Part shown: positions 36,445-47,139 of the stretch, piece by piece
Layout: every line of letters begins with the position of its first letter
How positions within the stretch are numbered: the stretch's first letter is position 1
DNA from: Stratiolaelaps scimitus
Lineage: Eukaryota; Arthropoda; Arachnida; Mesostigmata; Laelapidae
Direction of reading: 5' to 3'
NCBI GenBank assembly: GCA_019614645.1
Contig: JABWDB010000003.1
Coordinates: 20,111,001 to 20,175,000 of the forward strand
Length of the DNA: 64,000 nucleotides
The notes under the pieces: generated by a model
Seen by the model: only the letters and a program-made list of their open reading frames with translations
Told to the model about the DNA's origin: nothing
Database searches by the model: none
Made by a program: the position numbers and the translations under genes

Positions 36445-37191
36445 CAGTGAGCATATTGAACAAATCAACAAAGCAAGTATTGTGCGTAAGTGACAATCTG
36501 GTCGTCCATTGTCTGAACGATGCAGTGCCAGACATCGCGTATTTGCTGATTGCGCCCTTAGGGCTAAAGCGGCCATCTTTAAATAAACGAATGAATGCAC
36601 GACGAACTTCCATAGCGCGAGCTGGTAACCGACATAGCTGGGTGTTTTCCATGCGGGGCTGCTCTGTTAAATACATTTACCGGGCTGAGTCACAGCCAAC
36701 GCTTAACTTCCACGGTACAACTGCTTTTGGCATTGCTTCATAAGGCGGACCCCTTTAAATGCAAATGTGCAACGGTGGGGATTGAACCCGTGTGAGCACC
36801 CAGGTGTCTCCTCCGATTACAAGGAGCGCACGAATGCACCAAGCCACCGGACTCGACATTGCTGGGTGTTTTCCATGCGGGGCCGCTCTACTGTCGGCAG
36901 ATAGGCCTACGTTGGCCAGACCACAGTAACGTTTTGTTTGGACCAGACTTCGAATCTGGTTTATCACCTATCTGCCGAGAGCAGCCTCACATGGAAAACA
37001 TCCAGCGATGTTTGTTACGACCTCGCGCTATGGGAGTTGCGTTCATTCTTTATTTAAGGATGGCCGATTCGGCGCCAACAGCGCGATCCGTGAACACGAG
37101 GTGACTGGTACAGCCTCGTTAAGACGATAGTCGCCCAGATTATCACTTTCGCACAATATTTGCTTTGTTGATTTGTTCAATATGCACACTG
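36445..37191. mobile_element. foldback or MITE-like element with long inverted arms
   Basis: The left end reads CAGTGAGCATATTGAACAAA and the right end, reverse complemented, CAGTGTGCATATTGAACAAA. The match continues inward for about 200 bp with substitutions (36445-36665 against about 36987-37191), including AACAAATCAACAAAGCAA, GCGGCCATC or CGGCCATCC, TTAAATAAA and CATAGCGCGAG. A tight inner pair (36865-36906 against 36968-37008) closes the hairpin. No coding capacity remains. The CAGTG ends recall hAT elements, but the flanking 8 bases do not match, so the family is uncertain. A SINE has split the left arm. Confidence 0.75.
36666..36854 (-). repeat. tRNA-derived SINE inserted in the foldback element
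   Basis: The insertion is 189 bp, the same length as the complete copy at 31228. On the minus strand it has the A box region GTGGCTTGGTGC and B box GGGTTCAATCCCC, then TTTAAAGGGGTCCGCC and the shared tail. It is bounded by a 35-bp direct repeat of the foldback arm, 36631-36665 and 36855-36889, 33 of 35 bases identical. Confidence 0.85.
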
Positions 37192-37788
37192 CTTACAATG
37201 CAATACAAAACGGAAGTTTATTCACGGGACTGCAGTTGTGATAACGTCTCGCAGAGATAACGGTGAAAGGAGTGTCACAAAACTGGAGAAAGCTTTAATT
37301 TCATATGATTACGTACACATTATTGTAAATCGCCATTTAATATTACATGGACCTTGGCTGCTCAGACAATATGTTTCACTGAGATGAGTGATCGAGTTTC
37401 GCGAAAGGGAGCGTCATACCAAAGGTAAGCGGTGAGCGAGCGCATGATTCATTGGTAAGAGACAAAGTTTCAAACGTAGTCCTGCTAGGGGCTGGCGACG
37501 GCATAATCAAATGGGAAAGGGATCTCAGATGTAATTCTACCCTTCGACATCTTAAAAGCAAGCAGGGCACAAAACAAGCATTCTGTGATCTTTTCGACCG
37601 AGAGCGATTCGGTCATCGACGGAGATTCTGCGGCTCCTGCCAGAGATTGCTGTCAGAGCAACGTTGTGAATGATGCGAGATACACTTTGCTAGCTACCTC
37701 CCTTTATCACAGAGCATAACACTAGAAGAAGCGGCGCCTTGTACACCGGCGGCGCCTTGTAAAGGAGACCCCAACGCGGAACACTAAC
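37192..37788. other. intergenic DNA, no gene recognised
   Basis: CGGCGCCTTGTA occurs twice, near 37731 and 37748. No recognisable coding region. Confidence 0.5.
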
Positions 37789-38160
37789 TTACTTAACCCT
37801 CCTTACAGCCGCAATAGTTGCAGAGCACTTTGGCGTAAGGGCTGACAAGTGAGCCTGCCACTTCATCGTCTCCTGACGGGTTAGCCCCAGACATTTAATA
37901 GTCTTAGGGAGGCGAAGCTGAGACCCACCAGCTGTTATCTCCTGTGCGTTGACAACTCCCCGTGACGTATGGAAAAGCACTACTCCCATTTTATTGGCAT
38001 TGACAATAAGACCCAATATGTTGAAGATCTCAATGGCCTCTTTAACATCCGAGAAAGGAAGGCGTACGTCATCGGCTATCTTAACCGGATCAAGAAAAAA
38101 CAACATCGAGGTGTCGTTCGTATATGCGATCGCTGTACAGGCACTGTCCTTCGAAAACCT
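37789..38160 (-). pseudogene. non-LTR reverse transcriptase, palm-to-thumb fragment
   Basis: The minus strand reads KIADDVRLPFSDVKEAIEIF, then LGLIVNANKMGVVLFHTSRG, then RLPKTIKCLGLTRQETMKWQ and AHLSALTPKCSATIAAVRRV. This follows the LINE reverse transcriptase pattern of YADD, then KT..V.F, then KYLG and W..H. The Tyr of YADD is Ala. The catalytic blocks before YADD are not recognisable, and a stop follows RRVK. It differs from the other reverse transcriptases in this window, so it represents another family. Confidence 0.65.
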
Positions 38161-38289
38161 GTTTTCTTTCGATTGTATCGAAGACCTGCTGCCAGAGACG
38201 AGCCAAAGATGAGGTGTCTTATTGGTCCATAGAATGCGAACGTTTACGACACTTTCTATACGTATTCGACCAGAGATACTTTTTTTAGG

Positions 38290-38353
38290 TTAGATGACTC
38301 TCAGCTGTTCCCCTATGCGACAGGCCTCGGAACCGCATTGGTATTACTTCAAG
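38290..38353 (-). repeat. short hairpin retroposon copy
   Basis: Reverse complemented it reads GTAATACCAATGCGGTTCC, GAGGCCTGTCGCATAGGGGA and ACAGCTGAGAGTCATC, then an A-rich tail (TAACCTAAAAAAAG). This is the same family as 22109, 31036 and 46965 with moderate divergence. No clear duplication. Confidence 0.65.
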
Positions 38354-38904
38354 AAGCTCTCGGGGCTGCTATTTTAAACGTTTACGATTTTCACACTTTC
38401 TTGGCCTTTCCGGACTTCTCGGACCTGTCAAGAATCCACAGCGAAAGAATGATGATCAAAAAAACCAAAGATTCCCCGCGTCCGGTAACAGGATTTAAAC
38501 ATGAACATACATGTCCCTCCTGTTTAGCAGCCTAAGACGCTCAAGTCCAGATCATCTAGGGGATCTACAAGCGATACTAGATTATAGTTAGCGGCACGGG
38601 TGCATTCACCTTCTCGGAAAGGGGAATGACTGGTGCATCCTTTAGTCTGGTGGGAAAGCGACCAGTGTTGGTTGGCAGATTGACTATACAGGCCGGCGGG
38701 TGTTACCATGTGGACGTGTCCGCATGGCAACATCCGATGAGACTTGCTTTAGAGGCTCGAACGCTCTCTTGGTCGCAATGTTGTTACTGTACATTCAACA
38801 GTAGACAATGACTCACGCACTTGAAGTACACACGTCAGGTGCAATTTTTCATACATATACAAGGATACAACTAATAATGCTGTACGAGGTTGTTTTAAAA
38901 AAAT

Positions 38905-39085
38905 GAAGGCTCTAGCGAAATCGGGCCTCACCCTACGCCTTGCGGCTCGCCTTAAAAAGCCTCAGTTTCGTCCTAATCTTCTGCGCAGTGGGCATACGGT
39001 GCGCACTATGACGATTGCGCGCTAATGTTAAAATGCTAAATAACCATTTTATTTTCTTGACGGGTCTCATGTATGATTCGAGACT
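38905..39085 (+). pseudogene. 3' end of the same CR1/jockey-type LINE as at 49.6-51.05 kb
   Basis: The plus strand reads KKPQFRPNLLRSGHTVRTMT, against FRPNPLRSGRTVRTASVART at the C-terminus of the intact frame ending at 50946. Nucleotide similarity continues through GCGCAGTGG, GTGCGCACT and AAATAA to about 39083 and then stops. It is frameshifted and short, so an old fragment. Confidence 0.7.
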
Positions 39086-40365
39086 TACGCAGCGACATTA
39101 TGAGTATTTAATAATCGAGAACTATTGTTCTTTCAACAATAACCCACAAGTTCTGCTTAAGTTCACGTTTTGTTTTACAGGGCTTGAACGTGTAACTTCC
39201 ATTTTTTCACAGCCGCGCTACTCTCGAGTTTGCTGTTCGTAATGGTTGTCCCACTTCAAGCTCCAAGTATGCTCCGGCAATTCATTCTGTGTCAGTGCGA
39301 TGGTGCTCAACGAGACTTATGAATGTTCAAGATGAGGTAAATTCGTGCTCATTAGAATTTATATGGTGATCGATATGAAACTATGAAAATGTGCTAAGCA
39401 AATTTGAATAGGACGGCTAGCCCGATGGACGGATTGCTTAGACCATAGTCTAGACCATGGCTAGACCGTCGATAGATTTCCCTATGAATGACGACAAAAT
39501 GGAAACTACTAGACGAACTTCAGTTCCTTTGTGGTCTATATGTTGTATAGCCCTTTGAAACAAGCGATTACTAATAATACAATGACTTGCTTCCAAGTAC
39601 ACCCGTCGACACCGGACATGCTGTGATCGTTGAATGGGTTAGTTATAAGTAGGAAGGACAGACTTCCTCCGTCACCTATCACGAGTGGTTGGTCGTCCCA
39701 ACTTCGTTCTATGACCTCAGCGTCTACATTCACTCGAGGTAGATGGTACGCCTTAATAGGAGAGCGACGATCACTGGCTCTAGAAATGAGATGCGTCCGT
39801 TGGCCTGTACGACAAATGATCGCATTGACCCCTATCTTATAGCGCACATGCACGTGTAAGGCTAAAGTCTACGTCACTCGACGCGAAAATAATCAGATGA
39901 GGCAAAATATAGCATTTTAACTCATTTAGCGTGGTAGGCGCTGTACATTGGCAAGAACATTTTATCCAACAATGAACAACGAATGGTAAATTATATAGCA
40001 TTCAACAATCGTTGAAAAACCTCTGATCCACATTGGGACCCTACGAGAAATTATCGAATATCTCTTGCGAACGGAGACTATTGGCTGTTACGCTGCAAGA
40101 ATAGATTAACATTGTCCCGTATACCATATCAGCTAACCCACTGGTATGTTTGTGGATGACGCACTCGGACTTCGGATCTTGTGGAGAGCCTATTTCGAGG
40201 CACGCCCGAGGCCAGATTGTGTAGTCCAGACAAATGCGCTTTTCTACAATTTGTCCGGGCGGGGTTGAACAAACAACATTATTACGAGTGTGACCGTTGA
40301 TCTGCAATGTAGGGATGTTTCGCGAAGAAATTTCCTTCTGAAGAAAGCCTTACCCAGCACAATAA
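39086..40365. other. intergenic DNA, no gene recognised
   Basis: Repeated CTAGACC/TAGACCAT words near 39436-39470. The frames at 39536-39853 and 40041-40307 (minus) have no recognisable product. Confidence 0.45.
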
Positions 40366-40446
40366 ATTTTCCGAGCAGACTTACAACCAATATCCAACGT
40401 TCACGGTAGTGCTTTCGGCATTGCTTACATAAGACGGACCCATGTC
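40366..40446 (-). repeat. SINE copy, 3' part only
   Basis: Contains AACGTTCACGGTAG, GCTTTCGGCATTGCTTACAT and AAGACGGACC, the non-tRNA half of the family at 31228. The tRNA head is missing, so it is 5'-truncated. Confidence 0.65.
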
Positions 40447-41689
40447 ATATCTACATGCCTGTCGTACACGTATGGTCAAAGCATGGACGGACAGATGTGT
40501 AAGTCAACTACCTGAGCGAGCACGTATAGTTTCAATCATTAGACCACATCGCAGTTTCATCTATTGTGAATGACAGAGGACATACTTATTTTTCAAAAGG
40601 TGACCCCTTGGTGTCTACCTTTCCATTGCTGACCTCGGTACCGTTGGGCAGCACCACTTCAAGGGCCTGTCACGTCAGCCGTGTTTAACTCATCTGAGCG
40701 GGACCTTCTGGCAAACAAGCCACGCTGCTCCTTTTAGCCCTTGTTCGTTTTTGTCAAATCAAGTGTATGGTATTGTGATTGGGTTCAATTTCATTCGTTC
40801 TATCTCGGTGAAGGGTGTGTGTCATTGAAAAGAAAACAAGTGCGCTTATTTTCACATTTGCCTGCGCTGATCAGCCAGCCAGCCACTTGTTGCCGAAGTG
40901 ATGCGAAAAGCGTTTCCGGCAGTCACTTAGTGGCTGAAAAGATCGGGTAGTGAGACAAGCCCAGCGGAGACCAACCGTCAACGTTCGTACAAAAAAACTT
41001 CAGTTCTATTTTTAATCTTCGCCTAAACAGAGGAAGTCATGAGCATCGGATCCCGTTGCTCTCCACAAAGATCATACTCAGGGAAATAAGCACGTTTCCG
41101 TTCCGGATTTCGAAACTGATTCGGAAGTTTATGCTGCAGCTGTTGTATCTGTGTTCGCGTGGGTGATTGCATTGCTCGCCTATTATATCACCCGCTGAAT
41201 CAGCAATAATGCCTCTTAGCTGACGTCACTACACAGGCCGTTGTGGAGGGTCACGTGTCATGAGGCCATCGTACTAAGTTCATCTGCAGAGATTACTTTG
41301 TTAGCCCTGTCGCGTTGCTTCCTCATAACGCACGGTAGAAAAACAGGAATGAATAGACATATATTGTAGACTGATATGGCGATTTACAAAAGAAGCTTTG
41401 CAGTGGTTCAGAGGATGGTCTGAACTGAAGGACTTTTGTAAATGAGTAAGTTATAATGGGATTTCACTGAAGGATAATCTCCGAAATACCCGGATAATTT
41501 TCTGTACTGTCGTATGGCTATTGACGCCAGCCTAACGAAGTCAAAAGGATCTGAAGTCTAAAGTAGCTCTGTACTCAACTACTACATATATATATATATA
41601 TATATATAGGGGGTCGCCTTTTTAAATAAAACCTTCTCTCACGATATAACTTATTTTGCGGGATCCTCCTCAGTATCATCATCACCATC
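40447..41689. other. intergenic DNA, no gene recognised
   Basis: A (TA)n array lies at about 41586-41608. No coding region recognised. Confidence 0.5.
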
Positions 41690-41792
41690 AAATGCAAATG
41701 TGCAACGGTGGGGGTCGGACCCGTGCACCTACGTGTCTCCTCCGATTGCGAGGCGTACACGAACGCACCACCATCACTCCACCGGACTCGAC
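41690..41792 (-). repeat. SINE copy, tRNA head only
   Basis: On the minus strand: GTCCGGTGGAGTGATGGTGG and a B box GGGTCCGACCCCC, then CATTTGCATTT. The shared 3' half is absent and the sequence changes near 41690. This is the part missing from the copies at 12931 and 40366. Confidence 0.65.
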
Positions 41793-42889
41793 ACATCATC
41801 GATACCTGCTTCTGGAGCAGCCAGCGCAGGATGCTATCGTGCATTACATCAGGATATAAGGACGACCCCGCGAAGAGAGATATTATTATGGGCAATACTC
41901 GCCCATCAGAGATGTCAGCTCTATTGTCACAGCCCCGCCCCAAGAGCTCCTGTCTGACTCGGAAGTCCACTGGGATTCGATTACCAGCTCAAGGCACATT
42001 CAACGATGACTCACCCGAGCTGATATTTATAGCTTGAAATCGCATTTCTGTTTCGAGCCTTGGAATATTTTCGCTTGTATTAAGCGTCTTAGACATAGTG
42101 TTACGTGCCTGAATTTGTCGAGTGTAATCCTCAAAACGAGAGCATGGAAACTACGCCGATTGTAACTTGGGAAAAAAAATAAGATGTGATATCTGTTCCG
42201 ATTGGTTTCCATTTTAAAATGAGAGCGTGTTTAGTGTAATACACGAAAGGTCATTTGGACGATATACTTTTACAGAGCGCGGCCTGAATTAACCAGTTAC
42301 ATAAACTAAGCCTGCTAAGCATTTCGACCCATTGGCTTTAGTTCGCAACCTTGTCTCTTTTGACATTTTTATTTCACCGTTTCCATTTCTCTCGTTCATA
42401 GAATATTGAGGATCCCGCTCACAGAGGAGTCGCGTCGTTTCACTGACTTTGAAAGGATCGCTCGCCTGAGATCCTCGTGTCCTTTTCCTTGGATATATAA
42501 TAATATTGAACGAGAAACTGCCGTCGACCACCCAAACCGCATGAGCCTCTCGGGTGGCTTAGCGTGTCAGGATCGTCTCGTGTCCACCATGGACGAACAC
42601 CGTTCTCTCCGAGGGGAACGTCTTTTACTATGGGCTGCCGGTCAGCGTGTGGCTGTCAGCCTCTCTCTCTCTGTCTCTCGTTCTCTCTCTCTCCCTTTTT
42701 CTACAAAAGCCACCTTGCCTCGGCGGCCCTCAGCCCCGAACGCCGTTCGGCTCCTTCGACGAATTCCGAGCCCACTGCTCTTCTCCATCGCTACCCTCAC
42801 CCTACAGCCCTTTCTCTGTTGAGGTGAACTTCCAACGCGGACTCGGGCCACGCAGTAGAATTAGTAGTAGTGCGGTCTTCGGCGCGTAG
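41793..42889. other. intergenic DNA, GC- and CpG-rich toward the right
   Basis: From about 42400 the sequence becomes CpG-rich, with a CT-rich tract at 42660-42710. Long frames on both strands here are of low complexity and probably not coding. It may be the promoter region of the candidate gene at 42948. Confidence 0.4.
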
Positions 42890-42895
42890 TCAGTC
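42890..42895 (+). promoter_or_regulatory. possible arthropod initiator (TCAGTC)
   Basis: TCAGTC matches the arthropod initiator TCAGTY. With A at 42892 as start, the leader to the ATG at 42948 would be 56 nt. No TATA box lies about 30 bp upstream and no clear downstream element is seen. A six-base match is weak evidence alone. Confidence 0.25.
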
Positions 42896-42947
42896 GGCAG
42901 TTCGAGGTTTTTCCCACCAAGAGGAAAACAAAAATAGCGTACGCGCA

Positions 42948-43036
42948 ATGAAAACGCGACCCTATGCGGTGCTTGCTGTATTTCTCGCTGGCATAGCCCT
43001 GGAGAACGCCCGAGACGAAGCATCGTATGAAGTGCG
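42948..43036 (+). CDS. possible first exon of a secreted protein
   Basis: ATG at 42948 begins MKTRPYAVLAVFLAGIALEN, a typical signal peptide: a basic start, a hydrophobic core AVLAVFLAGIAL and a short polar stretch. It continues ARDEASYEV to a donor-like site GCG|GTAACG at 43037. If not spliced, a stop follows at once, giving a 30-residue peptide. Splicing to the acceptor before 43416 makes a complete Arg codon (CG+C), so the frames agree. Context before the ATG (GCGCA) is acceptable. The gene is not recognised; a small secreted or peptide-hormone precursor is one possibility. Confidence 0.35.
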
Positions 43037-43415
43037 GTAACGTGCCAGCGCAATGGTTCGTTCGAAATGTGACATTACACAAGTTATATATATATATATC
43101 TATATACCGAAGGATACGCAGCTAAACTCGACCACGAGTCTGTGATCAAGAGTCAAGAGGAGAAAAAGCTCGTACTATGACAATCGAGAGGGAGGTGGCC
43201 TGAGCGAGCCCTAGTGTACATCGTCGTGGTTGTTGAAAGTGCTCGGAAACGCACAATAGTAGATGTGGTGTGGCAGCGACTTGTGTTCAGAGCGGAGGTG
43301 GAAGTGGTGATTGTGTTTTGTTGACTGTGCTTGGTGCTGGTGAGAGTGGTGCTTCTCTTTTGTGAGGTACCCATCCAAACGTGACATTGGCGGGCCCGGT
43401 GCTCTGTGGTGTCAG

Positions 43416-43593
43416 CGAGTTGCTGCTCTGTCGTGGATTGCGGCGGGTAGTGACAGCGCGTGACGGGGATTACGGGGAACTCGAAAGGAACATGATTAAC
43501 ATTGCAATCGTGGACGATGCGCTCCATGACAAACACAACCAAAGTGCGAGCATCCCCCAAGAGTTGAGCTTCAATAAAAACAACCTCGTAAAG
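43416..43593 (+). CDS. possible second exon of the same secreted protein
   Basis: Follows an acceptor-like GTGGTGTCAG at 43415 and ends at a strong donor GTAAAG|GTGGGT. It reads one base plus 59 codons without a stop: ELLLCRGLRRVVTARDGDYG, later NMINIAIVDDALHDKHNQ and ending FNKNNLVK. The intron would be 378 bp. The product is charged with one dibasic pair (RR) that a prohormone convertase could cut. No match to a known family came to mind, and further exons would be needed. The opposite strand is also open here but low in complexity (Thr/Ser-rich), so the plus strand is preferred. Confidence 0.3.
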
Positions 43594-46500
43594 GTGGGTG
43601 CTAGCCTTGGATCTATAACACAATCTGCTTGTATATATATATATATATATGTATATATACGGGCATAGAACCTGAGGTCGTACCTTGTTAGGTATACAAA
43701 TGCTCTCGCCACTGCATTCCCTCATAAACATTGTACCATTAAGACTCGAGCGTTAAACGCTGATATGGTGTGTGTGTGTATATGCGTGCGCATACAAAGA
43801 TGGTGAGATTTTTTCTAAATATTGAATATATTATGAAAATAGAAGGTGCGGGGAGAGTCATTATAAAAATAGTAGAAGATAATTAACGGGGCATTTCTCT
43901 CAAACGTTCTCAATTGCATTACACATTCATGTTGTCTCACTCATTCTTATCAATAATTACTGTGCTCGCAGAGCTCACACGTATTCAATGGATAGAAAAT
44001 ATGTGATTTACTGGGGGATATGATAGATCAGTCCCATTATAACAAGCTTACTGCCTCTCTGGGAGTCTTAACGACGGCATTGTGCTCTTCCACAGCACAA
44101 TCGAGACAAGAACCATTCGCTATAAATTGATTGGCTAAAATACTGTAATGTCTCGAAAATGCTTAAAAGTAATGAGCAATAACTGACCAATATATATATA
44201 TATATATAAACATATATGTCCATTGAGACTAGAGAAGTAATTATATAAAATTAATGAATTATCAAGTCAAATGCATTATCCATGCAAGAAAGATTGTCAC
44301 GTGCCTTTCCAAGTTGAGTGAGAACACGGGGTCGGCCGTACATGGTGAAGCACACGACGTCTAGTTAATCTATCATGGAAGAAGCAAACAGGCGAAGATG
44401 CCTAAATTGCAACCTCGAGAAACGGCGTCGGCAACAACAGATGTACTATTTCGTCAGACTCCTATTGGCACGTCAGGTTTACTTACGAAAAATACTGGAG
44501 CTCCCAACGAACACGACGCCACAGCAAAGTCGCTGCAAGGACTTAGCTATTGTTGCCGGTACAGAAGACCTCTCAACAGACATTTTGCAGAGTAGGGCGG
44601 CACTATAAAACGACAACAGAGATTACAATTGCCTGCCCGCGAGGCCGATGACATATGCGACCGCCCTCATGGTCGGAATTTTTGATAAGGGATTTCGCTC
44701 GGTTGTCAGCCTGCAAGGTCTATGCTGGAATTTATAATTAGTAGACGCGACTCGAACAACACGACGAACACAAATGGCGACACGATACGAGTAGAGTGCG
44801 TTTTAATAACTTCCTTGCTAAATCTGCAAGTATTAACCTATGGATAGAGAGAGAGAGAACCTCTTACACCCATCCCGATGGACAATATCTCCGCCATTGA
44901 AGGAAAGCCTGAAACCCCCTTGGAATTTCTCCATAAAATCAGGAGCTGTAGTCTTTGCTGTTAGTGGCTACGATCTGACATCAACTATGGGGCGCATATG
45001 ACAGCAAGCTGACAACGAGCATGTCTGATACAGTAGAACCCATAGACGACCCACCACGACACAACTTAGATAGAGATATAGCCTAATAGCACAAACAATA
45101 ACGACTATGAGAAATACCTAGCCACGAGAGTCGAGAGCGATGTATGCCGTTGACTAATAGAATTCATACCAAATAATGAATAAAGGCTCCAGCTGATTTG
45201 ATTCGAAGCACATTAGCTTTCGTGAAAGCCTCTTGCCGATATGCCGGCATCTGATTTTATTATTTATATTATATATATATATATATATATGGTTTATCAG
45301 ACGGTCTCCCGAAATGCGGTAAGCGTTTTAAGGAATCTCCAGCTTCCCATTGGCGAAGTCTATATTTGCCGACATATAGGCTTTCAACGACCACGAAACG
45401 TGCAGTACTTTTCTACCAGGTCGTTTTCACAACAATGCGCTCGGCAAGAAATGCAGTGCAAAAATTCAACAGGGTTTGCCTCACACCCCATGAGCTATCA
45501 CGGATGCACAAATATGTCATATATTTGTTCGTGCTTAATCTACAAGGCCACATTAGACGTTCGGAACAAATTAAGCGGCATATGAAATTCATAATTTATT
45601 CACATGCGATTGTGTTACAGTTTTACTATGTAGAGCTAGCTACATAGTAAAATGGCACAACGGTAAAAAAACATCATTGTCACATCACTACCTCATCGGA
45701 CTCACTCCGAAGTGGCATCCCTTGTTACCTTGGTCGTGGTTGCCTTTCTCATTTGGTTAAGTTGCGTCCAGTCAAACTTTTAAATGTAATAGCTTGGAAG
45801 CAATAATAACAGCTTGATCAACAATTTCCATGACGAAGGGTCGAGCCTAACGAGATTATGTACGTTATTCGATTGGATCGTAGAATATCGAACTGATGCA
45901 GCCTATCGGTATCACATCATAAAGCACTGGAAAGCCCAATCGTGGGCTCACATGGTGGGAGACTTCTTCCAGCTTACTTGGGATTAGTGCACTTCGGCTG
46001 ATGACCGGCGCTCTCTGCTGTGCCCAATGATACGGAATTACGATGTGAAGTATATAGGTGTTATAGCTACTACGAAATGTTCGCAAGGGGCGAGGATAGG
46101 TAGAACAAGCGGATAATTAATTAGAGAACATCGACTCGACCTATCAGGCAATAACATTATATTCTGTTTGATTTTTGTAGTTGAACCACGCTGCATTTCG
46201 ATTTTAGATGGCTTATTGAACCGTCCCTCTGGATCACCAGCATTAACTCGATGTTCACTGTATTGTTCTAGTTATGGGGTGTACAATTTGGTATAATAAT
46301 GAGTATACCACCCATAGCTTTAGTAAGCTGAGGTGTTCGCTTTTAATAGTTTCTTCAGCCTGAAACTATTCTATTGAGCGATTAGGAGGCTACAGCGACT
46401 TACTACATTTATAGACGGACTTACTACGGTCGTCGGCTACGTAAATATTGACATTAAACACTTGCTTAGCAAAAGTAGTAAACTCTTGTGTTCATATTGA

Positions 46501-46947
46501 CCTCTATGTTGCGCCCCAATCGTGACCGGTTCTTTTGGAAGAGGTGTTCAACATTTATTATAGCTCTATGTGTTGGCTCTTGAAGAGTTGTTGAAAAAGC
46601 TCTTGTGGGCTGGGTAGGCCATTGGCCTCCTGAACAAGAATCAAGGCTTCGATAGTACGACTAACTGAGTCATAAAATACAAAATAAATCTCACTCTTTA
46701 TCTAAGTATCATTAAATGTAATCGCAGCAACGCTTCACGTCACGGCTAGATTGACACATACATACATACGTACACGGACAGACCTGGATTCGGGCAAATT
46801 TACTGGTTTCGAAAGTCTGAGCGTCGAATACAGTTATGCTTTATCAGTACAGCTATCGTTCGGAGCAAAATTGCTGTGTACCAAGCGACAACACTGTCTG
46901 CTCAAGCAGTATGAGCAGTTTAAGATAGATAGCTGTTTTCTCCATCG
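43594..46947. other. intergenic or intronic DNA
   Basis: (TA)n arrays near 43632-43650, 44191-44208 and 45270-45290. No exon with matching phase was found downstream of 43593, and no other gene is recognised. Confidence 0.45.
45621..45652. other. 13-bp perfect inverted repeat
   Basis: TTTTACTATGTAG at 45621-45633 is the exact reverse complement of 45640-45652, with a 6-base spacer AGCTAG. No element boundary is visible around it. Confidence 0.9.
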
Positions 46948-46964
46948 TAACAATGAATATAACA

Positions 46965-47061
46965 GGTCCCGACAGGTCCTCATAGTTATACCCAGAAGGT
47001 TAAGAGCTAAGGCCTGTCAGATAGGGCAGGAACAGCTGAGGGTCAGCTCAAACAACAGTTT
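46965..47061 (+). repeat. short hairpin retroposon with 17-bp duplication
   Basis: TAACAATGAATATAACA occurs exactly at 46948-46964 and 47062-47078 on either side of a 97-bp body. The body carries GACAGGTCCTCATAG, AAGGTTAAGAGC, AAGGCCTGTCAGATAGGG and CAGCTGAGGGTCAGCTC, then CAAACAACAGTTT instead of a pure A-tail. It starts about 8 bases further upstream than the copy at 31036, so the full unit includes GACAGG and can form the whole first stem. Confidence 0.85.
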
Positions 47062-47139
47062 TAACAATGAATATAACAAATGAGAAGCGAGTTTTCAAAT
47101 AACAAACATGCTAATGAAGCGCACTCGGGCAGCGTGGGC

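Noticed and set aside
36932..36965. tRNA T-arm (CCAGACTTCGAATCTGG)
   Set aside because: It lies in the loop region of the foldback element, with no other tRNA arms around it.
42406..42822. 138-codon plus-strand frame upstream of the signal-peptide ATG
   Set aside because: Its length comes from CT-rich low-complexity sequence (SLSLSVSRSLSL) and it is out of frame with the candidate exon.
43153..43731. 192-codon minus-strand open frame
   Set aside because: It is Thr/Ser-rich, includes a YIYIYI stretch from a (TA)n array, and overlaps the better-supported plus-strand exon.
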